Positions 17,248 through 24,899 of a stretch of 64,000 nucleotides of DNA are shown one piece after another (position 1 is the first letter of the stretch; every line of letters begins with the position of its first letter). The stretch spans positions 1-64,000 of the forward strand of contig MGQB01000025.1 in the NCBI GenBank assembly GCA_001797675.1. The letters run 5' to 3'. The translations under genes and the position numbers were made by a program. The notes under the pieces are model-generated. The model was not told the DNA's origin. It saw only the letters and a program-made list of their open reading frames with translations, and searched no databases. The DNA is from Deltaproteobacteria bacterium RBG_13_43_22 (GTDB lineage Bacteria > Desulfobacterota > RBG-13-43-22).

Positions 17248-18501
17248 TTAAAAAAGATTGAGTTGAGGAGAGGGTTTTATGGAGGGGACATCCGTTCTGA
17301 AAATTTTGACCTGCCCGTAAACCCCGTCAAAGCCGGGCTTGACCTGGACCAGGCCCCGGCGGACCTGCATAATTCCATCGGCCAAACGGTCATCCATGAA
17401 AGACCGCAGTTCTTCTTCCGAAAGATCCATCAAAATCCGAAACTCGGACCCGCCTCGTTCAATCAGGCAAAGAAACTCCTTACGAATCCGTCGGGATTGG
17501 ACCCCGACGTCGTAAACCTCGCCCAGGATCTCTTCCAGGGGGACCAGATGGAGGGCAGGGACAGCCCCTTCGGGAATATACCCTTCCGGTCGGTCGGCCA
17601 GGGCTTCCACCCGGTGCATGACGCCTACCACCAGATTTTTTCCACAAATCGGGCAGAGATAACCCTTTTCCCGGGTTTGTTCCGGAGAATAACTGATCCC
17701 GCAACTCCGATGGCCGTCGAAATGATATTTGCCTTCTTCCGGGAAAAACTCGATGGTGGCCAAAAACCGTTTTGGATCTTTCTCCTTGATGGTCTGAATA
17801 ATATCTTTATAGGACAATGAACAGTCAAAGATATTGGCCTCACGTCCTATCTTGGCCGGGGAATGGGCATCGGAATTGGAGATCAGACTGAGCCGGTCCA
17901 GAGCCGACCAGCGCCAGTTCATGGCCGGGTCGGAAGAAAGTCCGGTTTCCAGGGCATAAATATGAGGGGTTTCTTCTTCAAAGCATTCTTCCAGGCGGTC
18001 AAAACCGGAATGGGAACCAAAGACGGAAAACCAGGGGGTCCAGGCATGAGCCGGAACAACAAAGCATTCCGGGTCGATATCCAGGATAATTTTGACCAGG
18101 TCTTTGGCTGAGAAGCCGAATATGGGCCGGCCGTCGGACTTGACATTGCCGATGCGGTCCAGGTGAAGATTAATTTTTTCCACCGAACGGATCGTCGGGG
18201 CAAAGATCATCATATGGACCCGCCGGCCTTTTCCGGCCTGGGTATAGATATGGCTGGTTTCGGCCGTCAAAATAAAGTGGACTGCCGCTCCCTCATCCCC
18301 CTTTAATTTAAGGAAACCCTGGCCGGTTTCCTCCAGGTCGGTTTTTATTTCTTCAAAGTAAGCCGGATGGGTGAAATCGCCCGTGCCCAGAAGATGGATC
18401 CCTTTCAGACGGGCCCATTGGGCCATGGTCCGTAGATGCATCTCTTTGCTGGTGGCCCGGCTGTAGGCCGAATGGACATGGAAGTCGGCAATGATTTTCA
18501 T
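17248..18501 (-). CDS. Endonuclease Q (EndoQ), PHP-family nuclease for deaminated DNA
   Basis: 417 aa. The PHP N-terminus IIADFHVHSAYSRAT (His8, His10) and later SNSDAHSPAK, VPAHAWTPWFSVFGS and HRSCGISYSP plus CPICGK (zinc-binding cysteines) fit EndoQ. EndoQ nicks 5' of uracil, hypoxanthine or xanthine in DNA. It is well known in Thermococcales and sporadic in bacteria. The start ATG at 18501 has no strong ribosome-binding site, but the conserved N-terminus fixes it. The gene lies downstream of purD-purE on the same strand, with a 150-nt gap containing a dispersed repeat (ACCCGTAACTCGCAACCCGC). Confidence 0.85.
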   Translation of the reverse strand: MKIIADFHVHSAYSRATSKEMHLRTMAQWARLKGIHLLGTGDFTHPAYFEEIKTDLEETGQGFLKLKGDEGAAVHFILTAETSHIYTQAGKGRRVHMMIFAPTIRSVEKINLHLDRIGNVKSDGRPIFGFSAKDLVKIILDIDPECFVVPAHAWTPWFSVFGSHSGFDRLEECFEEETPHIYALETGLSSDPAMNWRWSALDRLSLISNSDAHSPAKIGREANIFDCSLSYKDIIQTIKEKDPKRFLATIEFFPEEGKYHFDGHRSCGISYSPEQTREKGYLCPICGKNLVVGVMHRVEALADRPEGYIPEGAVPALHLVPLEEILGEVYDVGVQSRRIRKEFLCLIERGGSEFRILMDLSEEELRSFMDDRLADGIMQVRRGLVQVKPGFDGVYGQVKIFRTDVPSIKPSPQLNLF

Positions 18502-18652
18502 GAGAGATCAAATCTTAATCGTAAACCGTTCGGCATTTGTCGAAAAATCTTTTCATAGTTCATGAACGAAAATATAAGTGATACAAAAGGGGAGGCCTCT
18601 TAAACCCGTAACTCGCAACCCGCAACACTTAACACGTACTCGTCACCTTTCT

Positions 18653-20440
18653 TTAAGGCCAAATCGAATGTATTTTTTTGTCTTTTTCCCAAACCTCGTT
18701 TTCCAGGTGCTGTTTGAAGTCTTTCAAGGCCGAGGCCAGAGACGGTGAGTTCAAGGCCAGGATCTGGGCGGCCAGGATGGCGGCATTCTTGGCCCCGGCG
18801 GGCCCGACCGCCATGGTGGCTACCGGGATGCCCGAGGGCATTTGAACCATAGCCAGCAAGGAATCCAGACCGTTTAATGAGGAAGAATCAATGGGCACCC
18901 CGATAACCGGCAGGGTGGTCTCTGCCGCCAGGACCCCGGCCAGATGGGCGGCCGCCCCGGCCCCGGCAATCAAAACCTTGAAACCCCGCTCCCCGGCCTT
19001 ACGGGCAAACTCGGCTGTCTTTCTAGGCGAACGATGGGCCGAGGATACCATCAGCTCATAAGGGATGTTAAATTCCCTTAATATTTTCGTCGCCCCTTCC
19101 ATAATCGGCAGGTCCGAATCACTGCCCATGACAATCCCCACCAAAGGGGCTGATTTGGCTTTATTCCCGGCGTATTTTAAGGCCTTCCGGCCGATATCGG
19201 TTCGATTGTAATCGGTTTTCCACCCGATCTTTCCTACAGCCTGGTAAGCCTTTTTTATGGCTTTGGGAATATCCTCTCCCAGAGCAGTCACGCCCAGGAC
19301 CCGTCCACCATTGGTAACAATACCCTTGTCTTTTATAGCCGTACCGGCATGAAAGGCCACCACATCCTTCAGGCGTTTGACCTGATCCAACCCTTCAATG
19401 AAATGGCCCTTTTGATAGGATCCGGGATAGCCTTTTTCGGCCATGACCACACAGACCGCCGGCCGTTCGTCCCAGTCAATTTTGATTTTATGCAAGGTCC
19501 CATTCACCACGGCCTCAAAGATTTCCACCAGATCTGTTTTTAAACGCATCAACAAAGGCTGGGCCTCGGGATCTCCAAAGCGGACATTAAACTCCAGGAC
19601 TTTGATCCGGCCGTTTTTGACCATCAATCCGGCATAAAGCACCCCTTTGTACAGCCGCCCCTCTTTAGCCATGGCCCTGACCGTGGGGATCATCACCCGA
19701 TTCATGGCCTCCTGAAACAGGTCCGGGTCAACTACCGGAGCTGGGGAATAAGCGCCCATTCCCCCGGTATTCGGCCCCTGATCGTTATCGTAAATGGCTT
19801 TGTGGTCCTGGGAAGTGGGCATGGGCAAAACGGTCCGGCCGTCGGTGAAGACCAAAAATGAGGCTTCTTCTCCGGTAAGATATTCTTCCAGGATGAGCTT
19901 ATTTCCCGCTTCCCCAAAGGCCTTGTCCAGCATGATCAATTTAACGGCCGCTCTGGCTTCGGCCATGGTCTGACAAACCATGACCCCTTTGCCGGCAGCC
20001 AGGCCGTCGGCTTTGACCACGATAGGGGTCCCCGCTTTTTCCAGATGGGCCAGAGCCTTTTTAGGATCGGTGAAAGTTTTAAAAGATGCAGTAGGAATAT
20101 GATATTGGGTCATGATTCGTTTGGCAAAATCTTTACTGGCTTCCAGAACGGCGGCATTTTTCTTCGGGCCGAAAACCTTGCGCCCTTTTTTCTCCAGGGC
20201 ATCGACCAGTCCTCTGGTTAAAGGATCTTCGGGACCAACCACGGTCAGATCGATTTTTTCTTTTTGGGCAAATCGGACCAGGCCGGTAATATCATCGGCC
20301 TTGATCGGCAGGCATTCGGCCAACTCCCCGATCCCGGCGTTGCCGGGGGCACAATAGATTTTGGACACCTTTGGACTCTGGGCGATTTTCCAGACCAAAG
20401 TATGTTCCCGGCCGCCTCCGCCTACAACCAGTATTTTCAT
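18653..20440 (-). CDS. purD-purE: Fused phosphoribosylamine-glycine ligase and N5-CAIR mutase (PurD-PurE)
   Basis: 595 aa from ATG 20440, preceded by AGGAGGTGTC (a frame extending to 20485 has no such signal). Residues 1 to about 425 are PurD, an ATP-grasp enzyme making GAR: MKILVVGGGGREHTLVWK, VVKADGLAAGKGVMVC, VLEFNVRFGDPEAQPLL. Residues about 432-595 are PurE, which moves CO2 to make CAIR: GIVMGSDSDLP, SSAHRSPRKT, GAGAAAHLAGVLAA and TTLPVIGVP. The two enzymes catalyse nonadjacent steps of de novo purine synthesis. The frame is continuous with no stop at the junction. No purK lies nearby. The fusion itself is unusual and directly visible. Confidence 0.93.
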   Translation of the reverse strand: MKILVVGGGGREHTLVWKIAQSPKVSKIYCAPGNAGIGELAECLPIKADDITGLVRFAQKEKIDLTVVGPEDPLTRGLVDALEKKGRKVFGPKKNAAVLEASKDFAKRIMTQYHIPTASFKTFTDPKKALAHLEKAGTPIVVKADGLAAGKGVMVCQTMAEARAAVKLIMLDKAFGEAGNKLILEEYLTGEEASFLVFTDGRTVLPMPTSQDHKAIYDNDQGPNTGGMGAYSPAPVVDPDLFQEAMNRVMIPTVRAMAKEGRLYKGVLYAGLMVKNGRIKVLEFNVRFGDPEAQPLLMRLKTDLVEIFEAVVNGTLHKIKIDWDERPAVCVVMAEKGYPGSYQKGHFIEGLDQVKRLKDVVAFHAGTAIKDKGIVTNGGRVLGVTALGEDIPKAIKKAYQAVGKIGWKTDYNRTDIGRKALKYAGNKAKSAPLVGIVMGSDSDLPIMEGATKILREFNIPYELMVSSAHRSPRKTAEFARKAGERGFKVLIAGAGAAAHLAGVLAAETTLPVIGVPIDSSSLNGLDSLLAMVQMPSGIPVATMAVGPAGAKNAAILAAQILALNSPSLASALKDFKQHLENEVWEKDKKIHSIWP

Positions 20441-20580
20441 GACACCTCCTAATTGAAATTTTGGAATCCAGGAGCAAGAGTTCAAATTGTTTAAAGATCG
20501 CTTCGCTTAAGGAGCGTTTCACTTGAGGAGCGTTCGTCTTCGACTAACTTGATGGTAAAGGCAGTTGCCTCTTCCCTAAA

Positions 20581-20599
20581 ATCCCGCCTTTGGCGGGAT
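20581..20599. repeat. Perfect hairpin upstream of purD-purE
   Basis: ATCCCGCC-TTT-GGCGGGAT, 8-bp stem, in a spacer that also repeats CTTAAGGAGCGTTTC-like words (20505-20535, 20600-20625). It lies between the birA stop and the purD-purE start. It may be a birA terminator or an intergenic repeat. Confidence 0.45.
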
Positions 20600-20694
20600 G
20601 CTCCTTAAGCGTAGCGTGCCTTTCATCGTAGATAATCCCGACCAGTTTATCAAAACATGGGAGATCAATTTTCAGACAACAAAGTGTAAGAACC

Positions 20695-21690
20695 TTAAAA
20701 TCTCAGATGCACATCCCCGGCCAGAAATTTTTCCTCTCGGCCATTGTCAAGCCGAAGGATCAAAGCACCCAGATCGTCAATACCCTGGCCGATGCCGGTC
20801 CAGATTTTTTGATTGTTGGAAATCGTGACTCGTCGATTATTGACCAGGGAATATCGATTCCATTCCTCCCTCAGTAAGTCCACTCCTTCGATATTGGCTT
20901 TTTCGTATAGGGTCTCCGCCTGTTTCAGAAAGCGCGTCAGAAGCCTAAGACGGGAAATCTTATGGCCGGTTTCTTTAAGAAGGCTGGTGGCCGGCTGTCC
21001 CTCCGAAGGCGGTTTGGGCGGAGCCCAGTTACAATTGATTCCGATCCCGACAATCATATATTCGATTCGATCCGGATCGGTAGTAAATTCAGTCAGGATC
21101 CCGGCTAATTTTTTTTCACCGGCATAAATGTCATTGGGCCATTTGATGCCCACTTCAATCCCGGTGACTTCCTGGATGGCCTTACAAAGAGAAACCGAGG
21201 TCAGCACGGTCCCATAAAAGGCCTGTTGGGGCGGCCAGTCCGGCCGCAGGATTAAAGAAAAAAGGAGGTTTTTCCCGGAAGGAGATTGCCAGAGGCGGTT
21301 CAGACGGCCTTTCCCCTTCTCCTGATATTCGGCCACCAGGAGGGTCCCTTCCAAGGCCCCGTCGGCGGCCAGGGACCTGGCCTGGATATTGGTGGAATCG
21401 GTACGCAGAAAATGAAAAATTGCCTGCCCGAAATGGCTGGTATTGATCTCCTGCCGAATCAGGTCCGGATATAAAATATCAGGAACGGCCTTCAGACGAT
21501 ATCCCCGGCCTTGAAGGGATTCGATGCTGAATCCCTCATCTTTGAGTTGGGTTATATATTTCCAGACCGCCGGTCTGGTCATTCCCAATTGTTTAGCCAG
21601 GACCTCTCCGGACACAAAATCGCTTTGGGACAAGACCCCCATGATTACTTCTTTGGGATGTGGGTGAGCTTTCCGGTCAGAGGATTTCAT
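20695..21690 (-). CDS. birA: Biotin-[acetyl-CoA-carboxylase] ligase / biotin operon repressor
   Basis: 331 aa, the length of the two-function form. The N-terminal winged helix (SQSDFVSGEVLAKQLGMTRP, about 18-60) precedes the catalytic domain, with FLRTDSTNIQARSLA, the biotinyl-AMP loop EYQEKGKGRLNR (GRGRxGR-like, here GKGRLNR), KWPNDIYAGEKKLAGIL and a C-terminal SH3-like domain. BirA attaches biotin to carboxylases and may repress biotin genes, though none are present here. The binding loop departs slightly from the canonical GRGRRG. Confidence 0.9.
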   Translation of the reverse strand: MKSSDRKAHPHPKEVIMGVLSQSDFVSGEVLAKQLGMTRPAVWKYITQLKDEGFSIESLQGRGYRLKAVPDILYPDLIRQEINTSHFGQAIFHFLRTDSTNIQARSLAADGALEGTLLVAEYQEKGKGRLNRLWQSPSGKNLLFSLILRPDWPPQQAFYGTVLTSVSLCKAIQEVTGIEVGIKWPNDIYAGEKKLAGILTEFTTDPDRIEYMIVGIGINCNWAPPKPPSEGQPATSLLKETGHKISRLRLLTRFLKQAETLYEKANIEGVDLLREEWNRYSLVNNRRVTISNNQKIWTGIGQGIDDLGALILRLDNGREEKFLAGDVHLRF

Positions 21691-22049
21691 GATTGCCTTT
21701 AAAAAAGACGCTTTTAAAAAGTGAGATTCTTATACCCGATCATATTTGATTCTTACAACCATGAATCTGAGACGTTATCTCTAACTTCCATGTCTGAGGG
21801 GTTGGGGGGTCTTGATTTTGGAGTTGTCCACCCATAGGCCATGAGCCCTTTTGCCGGGCTAAAATTTGAACTTAGTTCAAAGGCAGACCTTCACCGTTGC
21901 CGGAAACAGACCTGGGTGACCGGGGGGCCTCCCGGCCTGCTTCTAATAAACTTAGCTTTGAGGCCGGTATTGGGCCAAGGTTTACCCTTTGGACAACTCC
22001 AAAATCAAGACCGCCCAACCCCCAAATTTTAAATATCTTTATTTTGGCC
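21691..22049. other. Spacer filled by long-inverted-arm element copy 1
   Basis: Consists of a GTTAGAGATA...TCTCAGAT tail (21765-21785, minus orientation), the 225-bp element and a short conserved 5' flank next to the thiC stop. No gene. Confidence 0.7.
21798..22022 (-). repeat. Long-inverted-arm 3'-UTR element, copy 1
   Basis: Arms 21798-21830 and 21990-22022 are complementary at 32 of 33 positions. In minus orientation it begins 27 nt after the thiC stop. The core contains GAAGCAGGCCGGGAGGCCCC and GTTCAAATTTTAGCCCGGCA, shared with copies 2 and 3. A 12-nt flank close to TATTTGAAATTT lies before it and the GTTAGAGATA/TCTCAGAT tail 12 nt after it. Confidence 0.8.
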
Positions 22050-23336
22050 CTATTTCTTTTTTAAAAAGTCCCGAATCAATTTGATGGCGCAATATTCCCC
22101 GCACATGGTACAGACTTCGGATTCACCGGGGCTGCTTTCAGCTCGCATTTTACGGGCCTTTTCCGGATCCAGACAGAGTCCGATCTGTTTTTCCCAATCC
22201 AGGGCCTTGCGGGCTAAGGCCATTTGCCGGTCCTGTTCCCAGGCCTGTTTGTTCCCCCGGGCCAGATCAGCGGCATGGGCCGCTATCCGGGAAGCAATAA
22301 TCCCTTCCCGCACGTCTTCCGGGGTGGGAAGTTTGAGATGTTCGGAAGGGGTGACATAACAGAGAAAATCCGCCCCGGCCATCCCGGCCAGGGCACCCCC
22401 GATGGCGCAGGCGATATGATCATAACCGGCGGCGATATCAGTGACAAGAGGACCGAGGACATAAAAAGGGGCCCCCTGACAGAGTTGTTTTTCGAGCAGG
22501 ATGTTAGCCTCGATCTGATTGAGCGGCACATGCCCAGGTCCTTCGATCATGACCTGGACTCCGGCTTTAAGGGCCTTTTCCCTTAATTCACCCAAGGTAA
22601 TCAGTTCCTGCACCTGGGCCCGGTCGGTGGCATCGAGAAGGCAGCCCGGACGCAGACCGTCTCCGAGGCTCAAGGTCAGATCATATTTCCGGGCTAAATC
22701 AACCAACCGGTCATACTGTTCATAAAGGGGGTTTTCTTTTCCATGATAGACCATCCAGGTGGCCAGAAAGGCCCCGCCACGGCTGACGATATCCAGAATC
22801 CGGCCCTGTTGCTGCAAGCGTTCCAGTGAACCAAGGGTGACCCCGCAATGCACGGTGATAAAATCAACGCCGGTCCGGGCTTGACTTTCAATCACTTCGA
22901 AAATTTTTTCCGCGGTCAGGTGGATAATTCCTCCCATTTCCCGGATCGTTTCAACCGCTGCCTGATAGATAGGAACCGTGCCCAGGGGGAGAGGGGAATG
23001 GGCGATCAGGGTCCGGAGGATCTCCTTGAGATCTCCGCCGGTGCTGAGGTCCATCACCGTATCGGCTTTGGTTTGGACGCAAATTTTAAGCTTTTGCAGT
23101 TCCTGGTCCAGGTCTATTTGATCGGACGAGGTCCCGATATTGGCGTTGACCTTGATAGTCAATCCCTGGCCGATGCCTACAGGGCGAGCCTTCTTTTTTC
23201 CTGAGTTGGCCGGGATGACCATCGTCCCCTGGACCACCCCTTTTTGGATCTGCTCCGGATCCAATCCTTCATAACGGGCCACATCCTGCATCTCCGGGGT
23301 TATGATCCCTTTTTGGGCTGATTCAATCTGTGTCAA
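22050..23336 (-). CDS. thiC: Phosphomethylpyrimidine synthase ThiC
   Basis: 428 aa, the short anaerobe-type length. A radical SAM-like enzyme that converts AIR to HMP-P for thiamin. Seen: MTQIESAQKGIITPEM, VNANIGTSSD, TVMDLSTGGD, DFITVHCGVT, VSRGGAFLATWM, MIEGPGHVPL and the C-terminal cluster motif CTMCGEYC (Cys409, 412, 416). Its last spacing is three rather than the four residues of E. coli-type ThiC. It lies downstream of thiD on the same strand with a 182-nt gap filled by a repeat. I see no TPP riboswitch upstream. Confidence 0.95.
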   Translation of the reverse strand: MTQIESAQKGIITPEMQDVARYEGLDPEQIQKGVVQGTMVIPANSGKKKARPVGIGQGLTIKVNANIGTSSDQIDLDQELQKLKICVQTKADTVMDLSTGGDLKEILRTLIAHSPLPLGTVPIYQAAVETIREMGGIIHLTAEKIFEVIESQARTGVDFITVHCGVTLGSLERLQQQGRILDIVSRGGAFLATWMVYHGKENPLYEQYDRLVDLARKYDLTLSLGDGLRPGCLLDATDRAQVQELITLGELREKALKAGVQVMIEGPGHVPLNQIEANILLEKQLCQGAPFYVLGPLVTDIAAGYDHIACAIGGALAGMAGADFLCYVTPSEHLKLPTPEDVREGIIASRIAAHAADLARGNKQAWEQDRQMALARKALDWEKQIGLCLDPEKARKMRAESSPGESEVCTMCGEYCAIKLIRDFLKKK

Positions 23337-23351
23337 AATAATACTCCTTAA

Positions 23352-23493
23352 CAGGTTGCTGAAAAAGGCCCATCTATTGCGTTGCCCTCATTGCTCGGGA
23401 CTTCTTCGCGTAAAAGGCAACGCTCAGTCCCACCCCTTCGGGGCGGGTTCCCGGTTTCGGGCGCCTTGTATCTGGACCTTTTTGAGCAATCTG
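23352..23493. repeat. Inverted-end dispersed repeat between thiD and thiC
   Basis: Ends CAGGTTGCTGAAAAAGGCCC (23352-23371) and TGGACCTTTTTGAGCAATCTG-like right end (23473-23493) are imperfectly complementary. The type of word (GGTTGCTGAAAAAGG, GCGCCTTG, GACCTTTTTGAGCA) recurs widely between genes in this bacterial group. It may act as a transcribed hairpin between the two thiamin genes. Confidence 0.6.
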
Positions 23494-23518
23494 TAAAAAA
23501 TTGTTTTTCCGCATCCTA

Positions 23519-24292
23519 TTAATTTTCAAACCACGCATAGGGATCGGTCGGTCCCCGCCCGTGACCGATCGGTTGATCTCCGGTAATGGCCTTGGTGATA
23601 AATTCTTTGGCTTTTTCCAGGGCATCGATCAAAGAAAGACCTTGTCCCCAAAATGTGGCAATAGCGGCCGAAAAAGTGCAGCCGGTCCCGTGGGTGTTTC
23701 GTGTCCGGATACGAGGACCTGAAAATTTTAGGAAAGAGGCTCCATCAAAAAAGAGATCAACGGCCGCCCCGGATAAATGCCCCCCTTTGATCAAGACATT
23801 TCCCTGAGTTTTTTCTTTTAAAGCCCGGGCAGCTTTTTTCATGTCGGACAATGTCTGAACCGGGAGGCCGGTTAAGAAAGAGGCTTCGGAGAGATTGGGG
23901 GTTATCAAACCGGCACACGGGAAAAGTTCATCTTTAAGGGATTGGACGGCCTTTCTTTCTAATAACCGATGTCCGCTTTCGGAGATCATGACCGGATCCA
24001 AAACCAACTTGCTAATCTTAAACTTTTTCACCATTTGGGTCACCAGAGAAATGATTTCGGCTTGAACCAGCATGCCTGTTTTGACGGCATCAGCACCGAT
24101 ATCGGAAAGGACTGACTGAAGTTGTTTTTTAACAAAAGACGGGGGGACCGGAAGGATCCCTTGAACCCCCAGAGTGTTCTGGGCCGTCAGAGCGGTTATA
24201 ACCGAGATTCCATATCCTCCCAACAAGGCGATAACCTTCAAGTCAGCCTGGATGCCTGCACCGCCGCCGGAGTCCGATCCTGCAATGGTCAA
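23519..24292 (-). CDS. thiD: Hydroxymethylpyrimidine/phosphomethylpyrimidine kinase ThiD
   Basis: 257 aa from TTG 24292. Phosphorylates HMP-P to HMP-PP for thiamin synthesis. TIAGSDSGGGAGIQADLKV, ITALTAQNTLGVQG, DAVKTGMLV, LVLDPVMISESG and TRNTHGTGCTFSAAIA (substrate lid and GTGC motif) are intact. Homologues begin a few residues before TIAGSD. In frame, only ATT (24307) and TTG (24292) are available before the stop codon at 24317-24319, so the start is non-ATG. A GGGGGGG run next to AAGG (about 24311-24320) is the only ribosome-binding candidate. It probably forms a broken-up operon with thiC. Confidence 0.93.
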   Translation of the reverse strand: MTIAGSDSGGGAGIQADLKVIALLGGYGISVITALTAQNTLGVQGILPVPPSFVKKQLQSVLSDIGADAVKTGMLVQAEIISLVTQMVKKFKISKLVLDPVMISESGHRLLERKAVQSLKDELFPCAGLITPNLSEASFLTGLPVQTLSDMKKAARALKEKTQGNVLIKGGHLSGAAVDLFFDGASFLKFSGPRIRTRNTHGTGCTFSAAIATFWGQGLSLIDALEKAKEFITKAITGDQPIGHGRGPTDPYAWFEN

Positions 24293-24321
24293 AATCCGTG
24301 TTCTAATACCCCCCCCTTACC

Positions 24322-24356
24322 AATAAAAACAGGCCATACCCGAAGGGATGGCCTGG
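24322..24356 (-). terminator. Rho-independent terminator after the mS38-like gene
   Basis: On the minus strand CCAGGCCATCCC-TTCG-GGTATGGCCTG is followed by TTTTTATT. Stem of about 10 pairs with one bulge (24331-24354). It lies 100 nt past the small-gene stop and just before the thiD start, so thiD expression needs either read-through or a promoter inside this short space. Confidence 0.7.
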
Positions 24357-24457
24357 ATTTGGAAAAATGGTGGAACGTTTCTCTTTTTCGGCAGGTACAA
24401 TCCAAATCGAAACGCCTGGACGATTGGTAACGATGCCCTTCTGAAAATTGAGGGCGG

Positions 24458-24556
24458 TTAACCCCTCTTTTTGCGCTGATGACGGGTTTTTCTCATCAAC
24501 TTTTTATGTTTGTGTTTCCTCATTTTTTTTCGTCTTTTTTTGACTACGCTACCCAT
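24458..24556 (-). CDS. AURKAIP1/COX24 (mS38-like) short basic protein
   Basis: 32 codons, ATG 24556, TAA 24458-24460. Starts MGSVVKKRRKKMRKHKHKK and continues LMRKTRHQRKKRG: overwhelmingly Lys/Arg/His, matching the tiny AURKAIP1/COX24-domain proteins of bacteria (MGSVIKKRRKRMRKKKHRKL type) related to mitochondrial ribosomal mS38. A GAGGG element lies 8 nt upstream, a good sigma-70 promoter about 55 nt upstream, and a terminator downstream. It is therefore a complete transcription unit. In the ribosome mS38-like proteins bind rRNA; that role here is inferred from the family. Confidence 0.85.
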   Translation of the reverse strand: MGSVVKKRRKKMRKHKHKKLMRKTRHQRKKRG

Positions 24557-24610
24557 CCAGTTTCCCTCTTGGTTTCCGAAATTTCTGAAGAAAAATATTT
24601 AAAAGTGTTA

Positions 24611-24639
24611 TATATAGCCGATTTATCCGGTATTGGCAA
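24611..24639 (-). promoter_or_regulatory. Sigma-70 promoter of the mS38-like gene
   Basis: Minus strand TTGCCA (24639-24634), 17-nt spacer and TATATA (24616-24611). It is 55 nt upstream of the ATG at 24556. Confidence 0.65.
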
Positions 24640-24773
24640 GAAAAAATAATTTATCAAATAATCACTTGACAATATTATGGTTTTTAATCCAAATTAGAGA
24701 CTGGAAAATAAAACGCCGATGCGGTTGATATACTAAAGTTTCTTGTCCCTTTGGGGCGTCATCAGACCTTAAA

Positions 24774-24863
24774 AAGGATTCAAGGGGTCAAGGACCGCAA
24801 GGCAGAGTGAAAGGCTTGGAAGTAAAAACCCTTGAACCCTGGAATCCTTGAATCCTCGAACCC
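24774..24863 (+). repeat. ~90-bp direct repeat, copy before glgP
   Basis: Starts AAGGATTCAAGGGG and contains GGTCAAGGACCGC, GGCAGAGTGAAAGGC and CTGGAATCCTTGAA. The same order of words recurs at 26667-26757, after glgP, with small indels. Shorter relatives (CCTTGAATCCTCGAACCC type) occur near 30400, 53380 and 62550-62620. Confidence 0.7.
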
Positions 24864-24899
24864 TATTTTCGAACCAATTGGAGAGCCAAAAGAAATCTC

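Larger units (their letters stand above)
24557..24899. other. Divergent spacer between mS38-like gene and glgP
   Basis: Holds the minus-strand promoter at 24611-24639, an AT-rich stretch with TTGACA at 24666-24671 that lacks a good -10, and the first copy of the ~90-bp repeat (24774-24863). Confidence 0.5.

Noticed and set aside
22224-22586. Plus-strand frame inside thiC
   Set aside because: Antisense to strongly conserved ThiC sequence.
23337-24330. Possible TPP riboswitch for thiC/thiD
   Set aside because: Neither the thi-box CTGAGA nor the ACCTGATCTGG-type words are present upstream of thiC or thiD.
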